A stretch of DNA of 64,000 nt from NCBI RefSeq assembly GCF_019430905.1, contig NZ_JAHYCA010000006.1, positions 186,001 through 250,000 of the forward strand. Reading direction: 5' to 3'. The DNA is from Billgrantia antri (GTDB lineage: Bacteria; Pseudomonadota; Gammaproteobacteria; Pseudomonadales; Halomonadaceae). Below the pieces are notes generated by a model, which was given only the letters and a program-made list of their open reading frames with translations, was not told where the DNA came from and made no database searches. Positions 1-7,476 of the stretch are shown here, piece by piece. The translations under genes were made by a program, and so were the position numbers. Each line of letters begins with the position of its first letter. Position 1 is the first letter of the stretch.

Positions 1-3000
1 GCCGGGCTTTACGTCACCGATGCCGATGGCCAGCTACTGGCCGGCGCCGGGCGCGACCTGACGATACGTGGGGCGGCCGTCGACTCGGCCGGCAGCCTGC
101 AACTGACCGCCGGCCGCGATCTGGACATCGCCAGCACCCTCGACACCCAGTCCACCGGCTACGGCAGGGCGACGCTCAGCCGGGCAGACCTCGACCGCCA
201 GGCCACGCTGACCGCCGGGCAGGACCTGACCCTCAATGCCGGGCGCGACCTCGGCCTCACCGCTGTCGACGTCAGCGCCGGCGGCGATGGGCTGATCACG
301 GCCGGTCGCGACCTGAGCCTGGAAACCCTGACCACGGGCAACGTCCTCAGCGGGAACCGGAGATTCCAATACAGTCGCCAGCAGGAGGTCAGCACCAACC
401 TCGCGTTCGGCAACGACCTCACCCTGCTGGCGGGCCAGGACCTCTACGCCCGCGCCGCCGATGTCAGCGCCGCAAGCGACCTGGGCGTTATCGCCGGGCG
501 CGACATCGAGATCGAAGCGGGGCAGTCCAGCCGTCATGAGGAAAGGCGCAACTACCGCAAGCACACCATCGACAGCCAGAGCCGCGTGCAGGGTAGCGAG
601 TTCTCGGCGGGCGATAACCTGGCCCTCTCGGCGGGCAATGACCTGCGCCTGACCGCCAGCCGTCTGCAGGCCGGAGACGAAGCCTCGCTGCTGGCCGGTC
701 GCGATGTCGAGCTGCTCACCGCTCAGGAGCAGGACTACTCGCTCTACAAGGAGAAGAGCAGCGGCGGCCTGTTCGGCAGCAGCCGCACCCGGCGCGACGA
801 AGTCAGCAAGACCCGCTCCATCGGCAGCGAAGTCACCACTGGCGGGGACCTGCTCGTTGCCAGCGGGCAAGACCATACCTACCAGGCGGCGCGGCTGGAA
901 TCCGGCGGCGACATCGAGCTGCGCAGCGGCGGCGCCATCCGCTTCGAAACCGCCAGCGACGTGCACACCGAATCCCACGAGCGCAGCAGCAGCAGCTTCG
1001 CCTGGCAATCGTCCTCCGGCGAAGGCTTAACCCGCGAAACGCTGCGCCAGAGCGAACTCGTGGCCCAGGGCGAGCTCATCATCCAGGCCGCCGAAGGCCT
1101 CCAGATCGACGTGGAGCAGATCGACCGCCGCAGCGTCAGCCGCACCATCGACGCCATGGTCGCCGCCAACCCCGACCTCGCCTGGCTGCAGGAGATGGAG
1201 CAGCGCGGTGATGTCGACTGGCGCCGGGTCAAGGCCATCCACGACAGCTGGGACTACGAGCAGTCCGGCCTCGGGTCGGGCGTGGCGCTGGCGATCACCA
1301 TCGTTGCCTCGGCCATGGGCCAGCATTACATTGGCCCGCTGCTGGGCTCCGCCGGCGGCGTGGCCGCCGGCTCACTGGCCGGTACCGGTGCGATCAGTCT
1401 GGTCAATAATCGCGGCGACCTCGGTGCCGCCCTCAGCGACACCTTCTCCTCGGACAGTCTGCGAAATGCCGCCACCGCCGCCTTGACGGCCGGTGTCACC
1501 GAAGGCATTGACAGCGTCTGGGGTGGGTTTACCAACACCACGACCAACGCTACCTCTGGATTGGACCTGGGCAGCCTCGGCGACATTGCCCGCTTCGCCG
1601 GCAACCGCGCCACCCAAGGGCTAGCCAACGCCGGCCTGCAAACCGCCATCAACGGCGGCAGCTTCGAGCGCAACCTCGACGCCGCGCTGCAAGGCGCGGT
1701 TCACCACGTCGTCAGCGGCGTACTGTTCAACGCTGTGGGCGACTTCAGCCATAACCGCTTCGCTAACGGCAGTCCCGAGAAGATCGCCCTGCACGCCCTG
1801 GCCGGTGGCCTGTCTGCCGAGGCCATGGGCGGCGACTTCCGTACCGGCGCCATGGCGGCCGGCGCCAATGAAGCGCTGATGGAGTATCTGGATAGCAGGC
1901 TGGGCAGCGATCCCGAGACGCGAACCCACCTCCTGACCACAGCCTCGCAACTGGTGGGCATCGTCGCCGCCGAGCTGGTCAACGGCGACGTGTACCAGGG
2001 TGCTGAGATTGCCGCGCAGGCGACACGGTACAACTACCTGGCGCACCCGGAAGCCAAGCGGCTACAAGAACTGAATCGCCTGCTGGAAGACGAAAACCTT
2101 ACAGCGGCACAGCGCCAAGCGCTGGAGGACGAGCGCCTAGCGATTCAAACACTCAGCCAGTCTCGTGATCTTGCGCTAGAGGAGGCTTGTGGCCAAGGCG
2201 GCTCGGCACAAGCCTGCAGCTACGAGCGCTCATTACTGCGGGTTGCCATGAGTAGCTGGCAAGACGTGACGATGGGGCGAGAGGACCGAGACACGGTCTT
2301 TGCCGAGTATCTCCATACAGCGAGACAGTACGGTCAACACCAGCAACAGCGCATGGAGCGCATTGGTGCCGAAGCCCTCTCAGAAATGGTGGTGGACTCT
2401 GTCAACGCGCCCATCATAATGGGGCAGCTCGTTGGGCAAGCGCTGCTGGGTGATGCAGAATCTCAAGCGCTACTGCGAGAGATGGGCCAAGAGATACAGG
2501 CCTTTGCTGACAATCCGCTGAACTACATTACCGAGAGTAACCGCGAACAGCTGGCCCAAGCCGATGCGCTGGAGCTGGCAGGGCAGCAGGACGAAGCCGA
2601 CAGACTGAGAATGCGGGTTGCGCTAGAAAATCAGTCGATGCTGATGGGCGCAGGTGGGCTGGTGGCAAGCCTGCCGAGGCTGGCCAGGAATGTTGTCACC
2701 AGCCGGTCAGGCATGGCGGGGGCGACTGTCCCAAGTGTGGAAGCGGTTCCATCACCTAGGCGCGTTGGAAACCTACAGGGCGGCCCGTTGGAAAATGCGA
2801 CGCAGGTGAGTGGTCGCTTCAAACTTGAAAGTGGTCCTCCTAATGGTACGGTTTTCAGGGCTGACAATCAGGGGAACATTACGAGCTACGCGACATACGA
2901 CGCTAACGGGCAGATTTTGAAGCGTGTCGACGTTACCGGCGCGGCCCATAATGGGATTCAGACCCCGCATGTTCTGGAATATGGGCGAAATACGCTTCCT

Positions 3001-3069
3001 GATGGGAGTGTCCGCGTTCAAAGCCCAAGAACGAACCCAAGACCTGTAACCCCGGATGAGGTTCCATGA
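1..3069 (+). CDS. CdiA/filamentous-haemagglutinin-type polymorphic toxin, C-terminal 1022 residues (5' end outside window)
   Basis: The frame is open from base 1 to the stop at 3067-3069, so the start, secretion signal and TPS domain lie upstream. Residues 1 to about 360 are haemagglutinin repeats with many AGRDL/AGQDL/AGNDL motifs, as in the beta-helical stalk of two-partner-secreted exoproteins. Around residues 420-640 a Gly/Ala-rich stretch (GVALAITIVASAMG, then LRNAATAALTAGVTEGI) resembles the DUF637 pretoxin region; no VENN motif is seen. The last ~95 residues, with a GxFxxESGPPNGxVFRADxxG start and an RVDVTGAAHNGIQTPH motif, look like polymorphic toxin type 24 (Ntox24, putative nuclease). 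From about 2040 the DNA becomes more AT-rich, as expected of an exchangeable toxin tip. The next gene overlaps by 4 bp and should be its immunity gene. Family confident; toxin class moderate. Confidence 0.85.
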   Translation, partial: AGLYVTDADGQLLAGAGRDLTIRGAAVDSAGSLQLTAGRDLDIASTLDTQSTGYGRATLSRADLDRQATLTAGQDLTLNAGRDLGLTAVDVSAGGDGLITAGRDLSLETLTTGNVLSGNRRFQYSRQQEVSTNLAFGNDLTLLAGQDLYARAADVSAASDLGVIAGRDIEIEAGQSSRHEERRNYRKHTIDSQSRVQGSEFSAGDNLALSAGNDLRLTASRLQAGDEASLLAGRDVELLTAQEQDYSLYKEKSSGGLFGSSRTRRDEVSKTRSIGSEVTTGGDLLVASGQDHTYQAARLESGGDIELRSGGAIRFETASDVHTESHERSSSSFAWQSSSGEGLTRETLRQSELVAQGELIIQAAEGLQIDVEQIDRRSVSRTIDAMVAANPDLAWLQEMEQRGDVDWRRVKAIHDSWDYEQSGLGSGVALAITIVASAMGQHYIGPLLGSAGGVAAGSLAGTGAISLVNNRGDLGAALSDTFSSDSLRNAATAALTAGVTEGIDSVWGGFTNTTTNATSGLDLGSLGDIARFAGNRATQGLANAGLQTAINGGSFERNLDAALQGAVHHVVSGVLFNAVGDFSHNRFANGSPEKIALHALAGGLSAEAMGGDFRTGAMAAGANEALMEYLDSRLGSDPETRTHLLTTASQLVGIVAAELVNGDVYQGAEIAAQATRYNYLAHPEAKRLQELNRLLEDENLTAAQRQALEDERLAIQTLSQSRDLALEEACGQGGSAQACSYERSLLRVAMSSWQDVTMGREDRDTVFAEYLHTARQYGQHQQQRMERIGAEALSEMVVDSVNAPIIMGQLVGQALLGDAESQALLREMGQEIQAFADNPLNYITESNREQLAQADALELAGQQDEADRLRMRVALENQSMLMGAGGLVASLPRLARNVVTSRSGMAGATVPSVEAVPSPRRVGNLQGGPLENATQVSGRFKLESGPPNGTVFRADNQGNITSYATYDANGQILKRVDVTGAAHNGIQTPHVLEYGRNTLPDGSVRVQSPRTNPRPVTPDEVP

Positions 3070-3551
3070 AGATCAGAGATCCGTTGTCAAATTGGTCACA
3101 GCCTGAAGCGATTACGTTGTGGGGGGAAGCGGTTTCACCCCCGCCTCAAGACGCGTGGCTTGATTACGTAAATTATTATGTTCACCCAGATGTAGTCTCC
3201 GTGGTGGGGCGTTTACTGGTGCCGGCCTTTGTAGAGCACGAGGGAGGGGTGTTTCTCCAAAATCGATTTACTCTTTCAGGGTATGAGAGTTGGAAATCGG
3301 AGCTTGGGGAGATTCCGGCAGTAGAAAAAATGATCAATCATCAACATATTTATGACTTGTTTTCTACTGATGATGAGATAGCTGAAGCTTCGTTTGATAA
3401 CGTCGCGAATTTGATGGCTCAGACCCTAGGTTTGGCACTTCGTGTCAGTTTCCCTGGCCGTCGTTTTAATATCTATGTATCAACAACGGATCAAGACTAC
3501 GGCCCGGTGGTGGGGTTTCACTCCGCTGACTCTTCTCCTTCGGATATTTGA
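3066..3551 (+). CDS. Probable immunity protein for the upstream toxin (161 aa)
   Basis: The ATG overlaps the toxin stop (ATGA), the usual coupling between cdiA-type toxins and immunity genes. The product is a small, acidic, soluble protein with no signal peptide or membrane segment. I do not recognise its family; the role is inferred from position only. Base composition is clearly more AT-rich than the surrounding genes, which fits a horizontally exchanged toxin-immunity module. A protein of this kind would bind and neutralise the C-terminal toxin domain in the cytoplasm of the producer and its kin. Confidence 0.7.
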   Translation: MKIRDPLSNWSQPEAITLWGEAVSPPPQDAWLDYVNYYVHPDVVSVVGRLLVPAFVEHEGGVFLQNRFTLSGYESWKSELGEIPAVEKMINHQHIYDLFSTDDEIAEASFDNVANLMAQTLGLALRVSFPGRRFNIYVSTTDQDYGPVVGFHSADSSPSDI

Positions 3552-3600
3552 TGTTTTGGCCCTTGGAGGGCGCCGAATGTTTTTCAATGGTGTTCTGAAT

Positions 3601-3839
3601 AATGGCAGAGACCTTGCCGTGCTGATCACCACCACTGCAGGCGCCGCCGTAGCATGTTCGGCAGTCGCACCCAGCGCGACGAGGTGAGCCGGACCCGTGC
3701 CATCGGCAGCGAAGTGACCACTGGCGGCGACCTGCTCGTCGCCAGCGGGCTCGACCAGACCTACCAGGCGGCGCGGCTGCGGATTCTTGCCTGCGAGAAT
3801 TCGAGAACAAGATATTCCCACGAAATCAGCAAATGTTGA
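3601..3839 (+). pseudogene. Displaced fragment of the haemagglutinin/CdiA gene
   Basis: Bases 3656-3780 closely match bases 772-898 of the upstream toxin gene (roughly 85-90% by eye). The encoded run SRTQRDEVSRTRAIGSEV and then TTGGDLLVASGLDQTYQAARL parallels the intact copy. The preceding bases in another frame read GRDLAVL, which also resembles a haemagglutinin repeat, so a frameshift separates the two parts. The match ends abruptly at about 3780 and the frame stops at 3837-3839. No start or ribosome site is convincing. This is the kind of remnant left when toxin-immunity modules are exchanged by recombination between haemagglutinin repeats; an orphan toxin tip is not seen behind it. Confidence 0.75.
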
Positions 3840-3857
3840 GCGAAGCCTGACCTGTTC

Positions 3858-3892
3858 CGGTAGCCGATGCTATACGTCGGCTACCGTTTCGG
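3858..3892 (+). terminator. Hairpin terminator after the toxin/immunity locus
   Basis: CGGTAGCCGA (3858-3867) pairs with TCGGCTACCG (3877-3886) across a 9-base loop, followed by TTTCGG. A 10-bp perfect stem with a short T run fits a factor-independent terminator. Confidence 0.55.
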
Positions 3893-4003
3893 TGGCAGAA
3901 TAAGCGGCGACCCAAGGCGTTGCTTTGGTTGAGTCCGGGGGAGCCCGGCTCGGTCAAGCCGTGGTGCCTTCGCTGAGAGCCTAGAACAAGGAAGTGAATC
4001 GTT

Positions 4004-4453
4004 GTGACTGAGAAGGCAAACTACCCTTACTGGCGAGTGATCATTGGCTTCACGCTCTGTCCAGCGGCGGTGGCGTTATTGATCGTGAGCACCATGTTCT
4101 TGTTCTCCCTTTTCACCGGGCAGGCGTTTAGTGATGGCTGGGAGGTGTTTGGCGGGTTCTTCGCGATCGCTTCCATTGCCGCATTGACGGCACTCTATCT
4201 CTTTGGTGTGCCGGCTTTTTTACTATCTCTAATATACGTTTGGATAAAGCTGCGGAAGTCCTTGTGGGCTTATCTGCTCACTTTCTTCGCCGGTGGTGGT
4301 GGCGCTCAAGCATGGGCCCTGCTTCCTGTCGCCGGTTCCGAGGCTGGGCTGTTTGAATTTCCGGGGGCCTTCATCCTGGGCGCCATCTCGTCGTTGATCA
4401 TGGCGTTCATCGCCTTGCCAAGCCGCCTGGAAGACAGCTCCGCTAGTGGGTAG
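4004..4453 (+). CDS. Small membrane protein of unknown function (149 aa)
   Basis: GTG start, placed by an AAGGAAG ribosome site at 3988-3994. The protein has about four hydrophobic segments (roughly residues 10-35, 45-70, 78-100 and 118-140), joined by short polar loops, and no recognised domain. It stands alone between the toxin/immunity remnant and hicAB. Such small membrane proteins often accompany polymorphic toxin loci as accessory or second immunity proteins, but nothing in the sequence proves that here. Confidence 0.6.
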   Translation: MTEKANYPYWRVIIGFTLCPAAVALLIVSTMFLFSLFTGQAFSDGWEVFGGFFAIASIAALTALYLFGVPAFLLSLIYVWIKLRKSLWAYLLTFFAGGGGAQAWALLPVAGSEAGLFEFPGAFILGAISSLIMAFIALPSRLEDSSASG

Positions 4454-4611
4454 GGCATCTCGTAGTCCAAGTGTTCCTATCCTTTCCTGCCCCTAAAAAA
4501 CCGGCTACCGAAGTCGCCGCCTTGGTTGGGCCTGGCAGAGCTCGCCCCCGAGCTTTCCTACGCATTACGAGACTCAGAGCACTCCTGTGGAGTTATCAGG
4601 GTTATGAATTC

Positions 4612-4646
4612 TTGCGCAACTGCTTGAGCGGGGTTACTATAACCCC
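4612..4646 (+). promoter_or_regulatory. hicAB promoter with overlapping palindromic operator
   Basis: TTGCGC (4612-4617) and TACTAT (4635-4640) are spaced by 17 bp. A perfect inverted repeat GGGGTTA-CTA-TAACCCC spans 4630-4646 and covers the -10 element. HicB antitoxins repress their own promoters through C-terminal DNA-binding domains, so this is a likely HicB operator. HicA starts 25 bp downstream. Confidence 0.55.
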
Positions 4647-4670
4647 AAAGGGCACGGCAAGGAGCCGGGT

Positions 4671-4853
4671 GTGAAAAGCGCAGACTTGATCAAGGAGCTG
4701 GAAGCGGATGGTTGGACGTTGGACCGGGTCAAGGGAAGCCATCATCACTTTCGTCATCCATACAAGCCCGGCACCATCACCGTGCCTCACCCGAAGAAGG
4801 ACCTGAAAAGGGGTCTGATACAGGGAATCAGGAAACAAGCCGGCCTCAAGTGA
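4671..4853 (+). CDS. hicA: HicA-family mRNA interferase toxin (60 aa)
   Basis: Typical HicA length and fold: the N-terminal MKSADLIKELEADGWTL, the catalytic GSHHHFRHP segment containing the conserved histidine, the strand TITVPHP and the C-terminal L-x-x-GLIQGIRKQAGL helix. HicA toxins are double-stranded-RNA-binding-like ribonucleases that cleave mRNA and tmRNA when released from HicB. A GTG start is supported by AAGGAG seven bases upstream. hicB follows after 36 bp, and the palindromic promoter lies just upstream. Confidence 0.92.
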   Translation: MKSADLIKELEADGWTLDRVKGSHHHFRHPYKPGTITVPHPKKDLKRGLIQGIRKQAGLK

Positions 4854-4889
4854 GTCCGGTAGCACCTGGCACCACACAGGAGCGACACC

Positions 4890-5303
4890 ATGCACTACCC
4901 CATTGCGATCGAGGTTGGCGACGAGCAGCACGCTTATGGCGTGGTCGTGCCCGATTTGCCGGGCTGCTTCTCTGCTGGCGACACCTTCGACGAGGCAATC
5001 GCCAATGCCCGGGAGGCCATAGAAGGGCATCTCGAAAGCCTGTCGGAGCACGGCGACCCCATTCCCACCGCTACCGCCATCCAGCAGCATCTGGAGAATC
5101 CCGACTTCGCCGGGTGGATCTGGGCCGCGGTCGAGATCGACATGACTCCCTACCTGGGCAAGAGTCACAAGATCAACGTCACCCTGCCCGATCTGCTGAT
5201 CAAGCGTATCGACAGCACCGTGGCGAAGCACGGCGATTATAAGAGCCGTTCCGGTTTTCTGGCTCGGGCTGCACTGCATGAACTTGAGCGTCACGCCCAA
5301 TAA
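4890..5303 (+). CDS. hicB: HicB-family antitoxin (137 aa)
   Basis: The N-terminal half has the HicB partial RNase-H-like fold (YPIAIEVGDEQHAYGVVVPDLPGCFSAGD, then DEAIANAREAIEGHLE), which binds HicA. The C-terminal part (INVTLPDLLIKRIDSTVAKHG, then SRSGFLARAALHEL) reads as a ribbon-helix-helix DNA-binding domain, the type that autoregulates hicAB promoters. Its good ribosome site (AGGAG) and downstream position from hicA are standard. The gene converges with the narK1 transcript, and a shared terminator hairpin separates them. Confidence 0.92.
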   Translation: MHYPIAIEVGDEQHAYGVVVPDLPGCFSAGDTFDEAIANAREAIEGHLESLSEHGDPIPTATAIQQHLENPDFAGWIWAAVEIDMTPYLGKSHKINVTLPDLLIKRIDSTVAKHGDYKSRSGFLARAALHELERHAQ

Positions 5304-5330
5304 AGCCTAGCCCTGACAACACACCACCGA

Positions 5331-5359
5331 CAAAAAAAGCGGCGACCGAAGTCGCCGCT
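5331..5359 (-). terminator. Factor-independent terminator of the narK1 transcript
   Basis: AGCGGCGAC (5338-5346), loop CGAA, GTCGCCGCT (5351-5359): a 9-bp stem with a stable tetraloop. On the minus strand it is followed by a run of seven T, ideal for the transcript ending at 5385. It may also slow the hicAB transcript from the other side. Confidence 0.85.
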
Positions 5360-5384
5360 CTGTTTGATGCCCGAAGGCTTGGGC

Positions 5385-6893
5385 TCAGCCTTGCTGCGGC
5401 TTGGCCTGGGCCGCGGCCAGTTCCTGCTCTTCGATCATGCGGTCGACGGAGGAGACATAGTACTCCTCGTCGAACGCCCCTTCCGGTTCCTTCAGCCACA
5501 CCAGGCAGATCAGCCAGCTGAGGAAGGCGCCGGTGGCGATGATGAAGAAGAACTGGGTCGGGGTGACGAAGGTGAAGATGGTCAGGTAGACCACTGCCCC
5601 CACGTTGCCGTAGGCGCCGGCCATGCCCGAGATCTGGCCGGTGATGCGGCGCTTGATCGAGGGAATGATACCGAAGGTGGCGCCCTCCGCCCCTTGCACG
5701 AAGAAAGAGGTGAAGATGGTAATGGCGATGGCGATGATCAGCGGCCACTTGGCGTTGAGCAGGCCCATCAGCACGAAGCCGATGCCGATGCCGAACATGT
5801 AGCTGAGCATCACGAAGCGGCGGTTGCCCAAACGGTCGGAGACCAGGCCGCCCATGGGGCGCGCCACCAGGTTGACGAAGGCGAACGAGGAGGCGATCAG
5901 GCCGGCGGCGGCGGCGGTAAGCCCCCAGGTCTGCTCGAAGAACATTGGCAGCATCGAGACCACGGCCAGCTCGGCGCCGAAGTTGGCGAAGTAGGTGCTG
6001 TTGAGCGCAGCGACGCTGTTGAAGGAGTACTTGTCGTCCTCCGGCACGCCCTTCTTCAGGATCGGCACGTTGACGCGCAGGATCTGCACGATCTGATAGA
6101 GCACTACGGCAGCGATGACCAGGTAGGCGATGGCGGCACCGGTGGTGGAGAGGTAGCCCAGGTTCTGGATGCGCCACACCAGGATGCCCAGCACGCCGAC
6201 CAGCGGAATGGTCCACAGGATAAGCTTGATCATGTCGGCCCAGCTGCTGACCTCCATGGCCATCGCCTTGCGCGCCTTGCGGTGCGCCTTGGCGTCGGGA
6301 CCGTCGGTGATGGCGAACCAGTAGTACACGCCGTAGGCGGCCATGACGATGGCGCTCTGGGCGATGGCCCAGCGCCAGCCGTCGGCACCGCCGTACCAGG
6401 TGAGGGCGATGGTCGGCAGGGTCATGGCGGCGGCGGCGGAACCGAAGTTGCCCCAGCCGGCGTAGAAGCCCTCGGCGAAGCCGATGTGCTTGGGCTTGAA
6501 CCACAGCGCGGTCATGTGGATACCCACCACGAAGCTGGCGCCCACGGAGCTGAGCACCAGGCGGGCCACCAGCAGCTGGGTCATGGAGTCGCCGAAGGCG
6601 AACACCAGGGCGGGGATCGACATGAGCACCATCAGCACCGAGAACACCCGGCGCGGGCCGAAGCGGTCGAGTGCCATGCCGACGATGATGCGCGCGGGTA
6701 TGGTCAGCGCCACGTTGCAGATGGCGAACAGCTTGATGTCTTCCGGTGTCAGCCAGTCGACGCTCTTGAGCATGCTCGAGGCGAGCGGCGCCATGTTGAA
6801 CCAAACATAGAAGGTGATGAAGAATGCGATCCAGGTCAGGTGCAGCGCCCGGATCTCGGGGGTGCGAAACTTGAATAGGTCGGCGACTTTCAT
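5385..6893 (-). CDS. narK: NNP-family nitrate/nitrite transporter, NarK1 type (502 aa)
   Basis: Twelve-segment major facilitator of the nitrate/nitrite porter family in the inner membrane. It carries both NNP signatures: GWGNFGSAAAAMTLP in TM5 and GMAGAYGNVGAVVY in TM11, and the LTIPARIIVGMALDRFGPRR segment with the TM2 arginine. The N-terminus (RALHLTWIAFFITFYVWFNMAPL) is that of the NasA-like, type I (proton-coupled uptake) group rather than E. coli NarK. It is the last gene of a narK-uspA-narK1 minus-strand series, 55 bp after uspA, and ends at a strong terminator. Transport mode is inferred from subgroup only. The symbol is shared with the E. coli-type copy at 7477-9108. Confidence 0.9.
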   Translation of the reverse strand: MKVADLFKFRTPEIRALHLTWIAFFITFYVWFNMAPLASSMLKSVDWLTPEDIKLFAICNVALTIPARIIVGMALDRFGPRRVFSVLMVLMSIPALVFAFGDSMTQLLVARLVLSSVGASFVVGIHMTALWFKPKHIGFAEGFYAGWGNFGSAAAAMTLPTIALTWYGGADGWRWAIAQSAIVMAAYGVYYWFAITDGPDAKAHRKARKAMAMEVSSWADMIKLILWTIPLVGVLGILVWRIQNLGYLSTTGAAIAYLVIAAVVLYQIVQILRVNVPILKKGVPEDDKYSFNSVAALNSTYFANFGAELAVVSMLPMFFEQTWGLTAAAAGLIASSFAFVNLVARPMGGLVSDRLGNRRFVMLSYMFGIGIGFVLMGLLNAKWPLIIAIAITIFTSFFVQGAEGATFGIIPSIKRRITGQISGMAGAYGNVGAVVYLTIFTFVTPTQFFFIIATGAFLSWLICLVWLKEPEGAFDEEYYVSSVDRMIEEQELAAAQAKPQQG

Positions 6894-6948
6894 GGTCGTA
6901 TCATCCTGAAGTGAGAGCTCGGTTAGCCACGCGTGACGGGATCGCCGC

Positions 6949-7407
6949 TCACGGGCTGGGCAGAATCAGCAGCGGACATTCGACGCGTCGGGCGAGGAAG
7001 GAGCTGACCTTGCCGAAGGTCATGTAGTCGAGCTCGTCGACGAAGTAGCTCAGCGACTGGGCGATGATGCCGCCGTCGGGCTTGCTGCTGTGACGGGCGA
7101 TGACCAGCACGTCCGGGGCGTGCTTCTGGGTGGCCTGCAGCAGCATCTTGCGGGCGTCGCCCTCGGCCAGCACCCAGTCGACCTCGAAGCCCTCCTGGTG
7201 AGCGAAGTCGGCGCCCTCCTTGAGGGCCGTCTTCATCTCTTCGTATTCCTGTTGGAACAGCGTCTCGTTGGCGTCGGTGGCGTCACCGGGATTCTCCGCC
7301 ACGCCGACCAGGATCAGCGTGGGGGCATTGCAGCGAAACAGGCTGACGGTCTGGGCAAGGGCCAGTTTGGCGTTGCGCGAGCCGTCATAGGCGATCATGA
7401 CTTTCAT
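6949..7407 (-). CDS. UspA-family universal stress protein (152 aa)
   Basis: Single Usp domain: N-terminal strand KVMIAYDGSRNAKLAL, the VDWVLAEGDARKMLL middle, DVLVIARHSS, and the C-terminal strand CPLLILPS. The classical ATP-binding G-x2-G-x9-G(S/T) run is not clear (the end reads FGKVSSFLARRVECP), so nucleotide binding is uncertain. It lies between two nitrate transporters with a GGAGGG ribosome site. In Pseudomonas, Anr-controlled Usp proteins support anaerobic energy-stress survival; a similar role during nitrate respiration is a reasonable inference from the context. Confidence 0.88.
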   Translation of the reverse strand: MKVMIAYDGSRNAKLALAQTVSLFRCNAPTLILVGVAENPGDATDANETLFQQEYEEMKTALKEGADFAHQEGFEVDWVLAEGDARKMLLQATQKHAPDVLVIARHSSKPDGGIIAQSLSYFVDELDYMTFGKVSSFLARRVECPLLILPSP

Positions 7408-7439
7408 GGCATCCCTCCGAAGAAGGCAAGGTAGGGGGC

Positions 7440-7465
7440 GTGCACCGGAGCGTGCTCCGGTGCAC
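7440..7465 (-). other. Intercistronic hairpin between narK and uspA
   Basis: GTGCACCGGAGC (7440-7451) pairs perfectly with GCTCCGGTGCAC (7454-7465), a 12-bp stem. No T run follows on the minus strand, so it looks like an RNA-stability or processing element rather than a simple terminator. It lies in the 69-bp gap after narK. Confidence 0.5.
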
Positions 7466-7476
7466 CGATGACCGCA

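Noticed and set aside
4471..4674. Small plus-strand frame between the membrane protein and hicA
   Set aside because: No ribosome site, no domain, and its end runs across the hicAB promoter and start.
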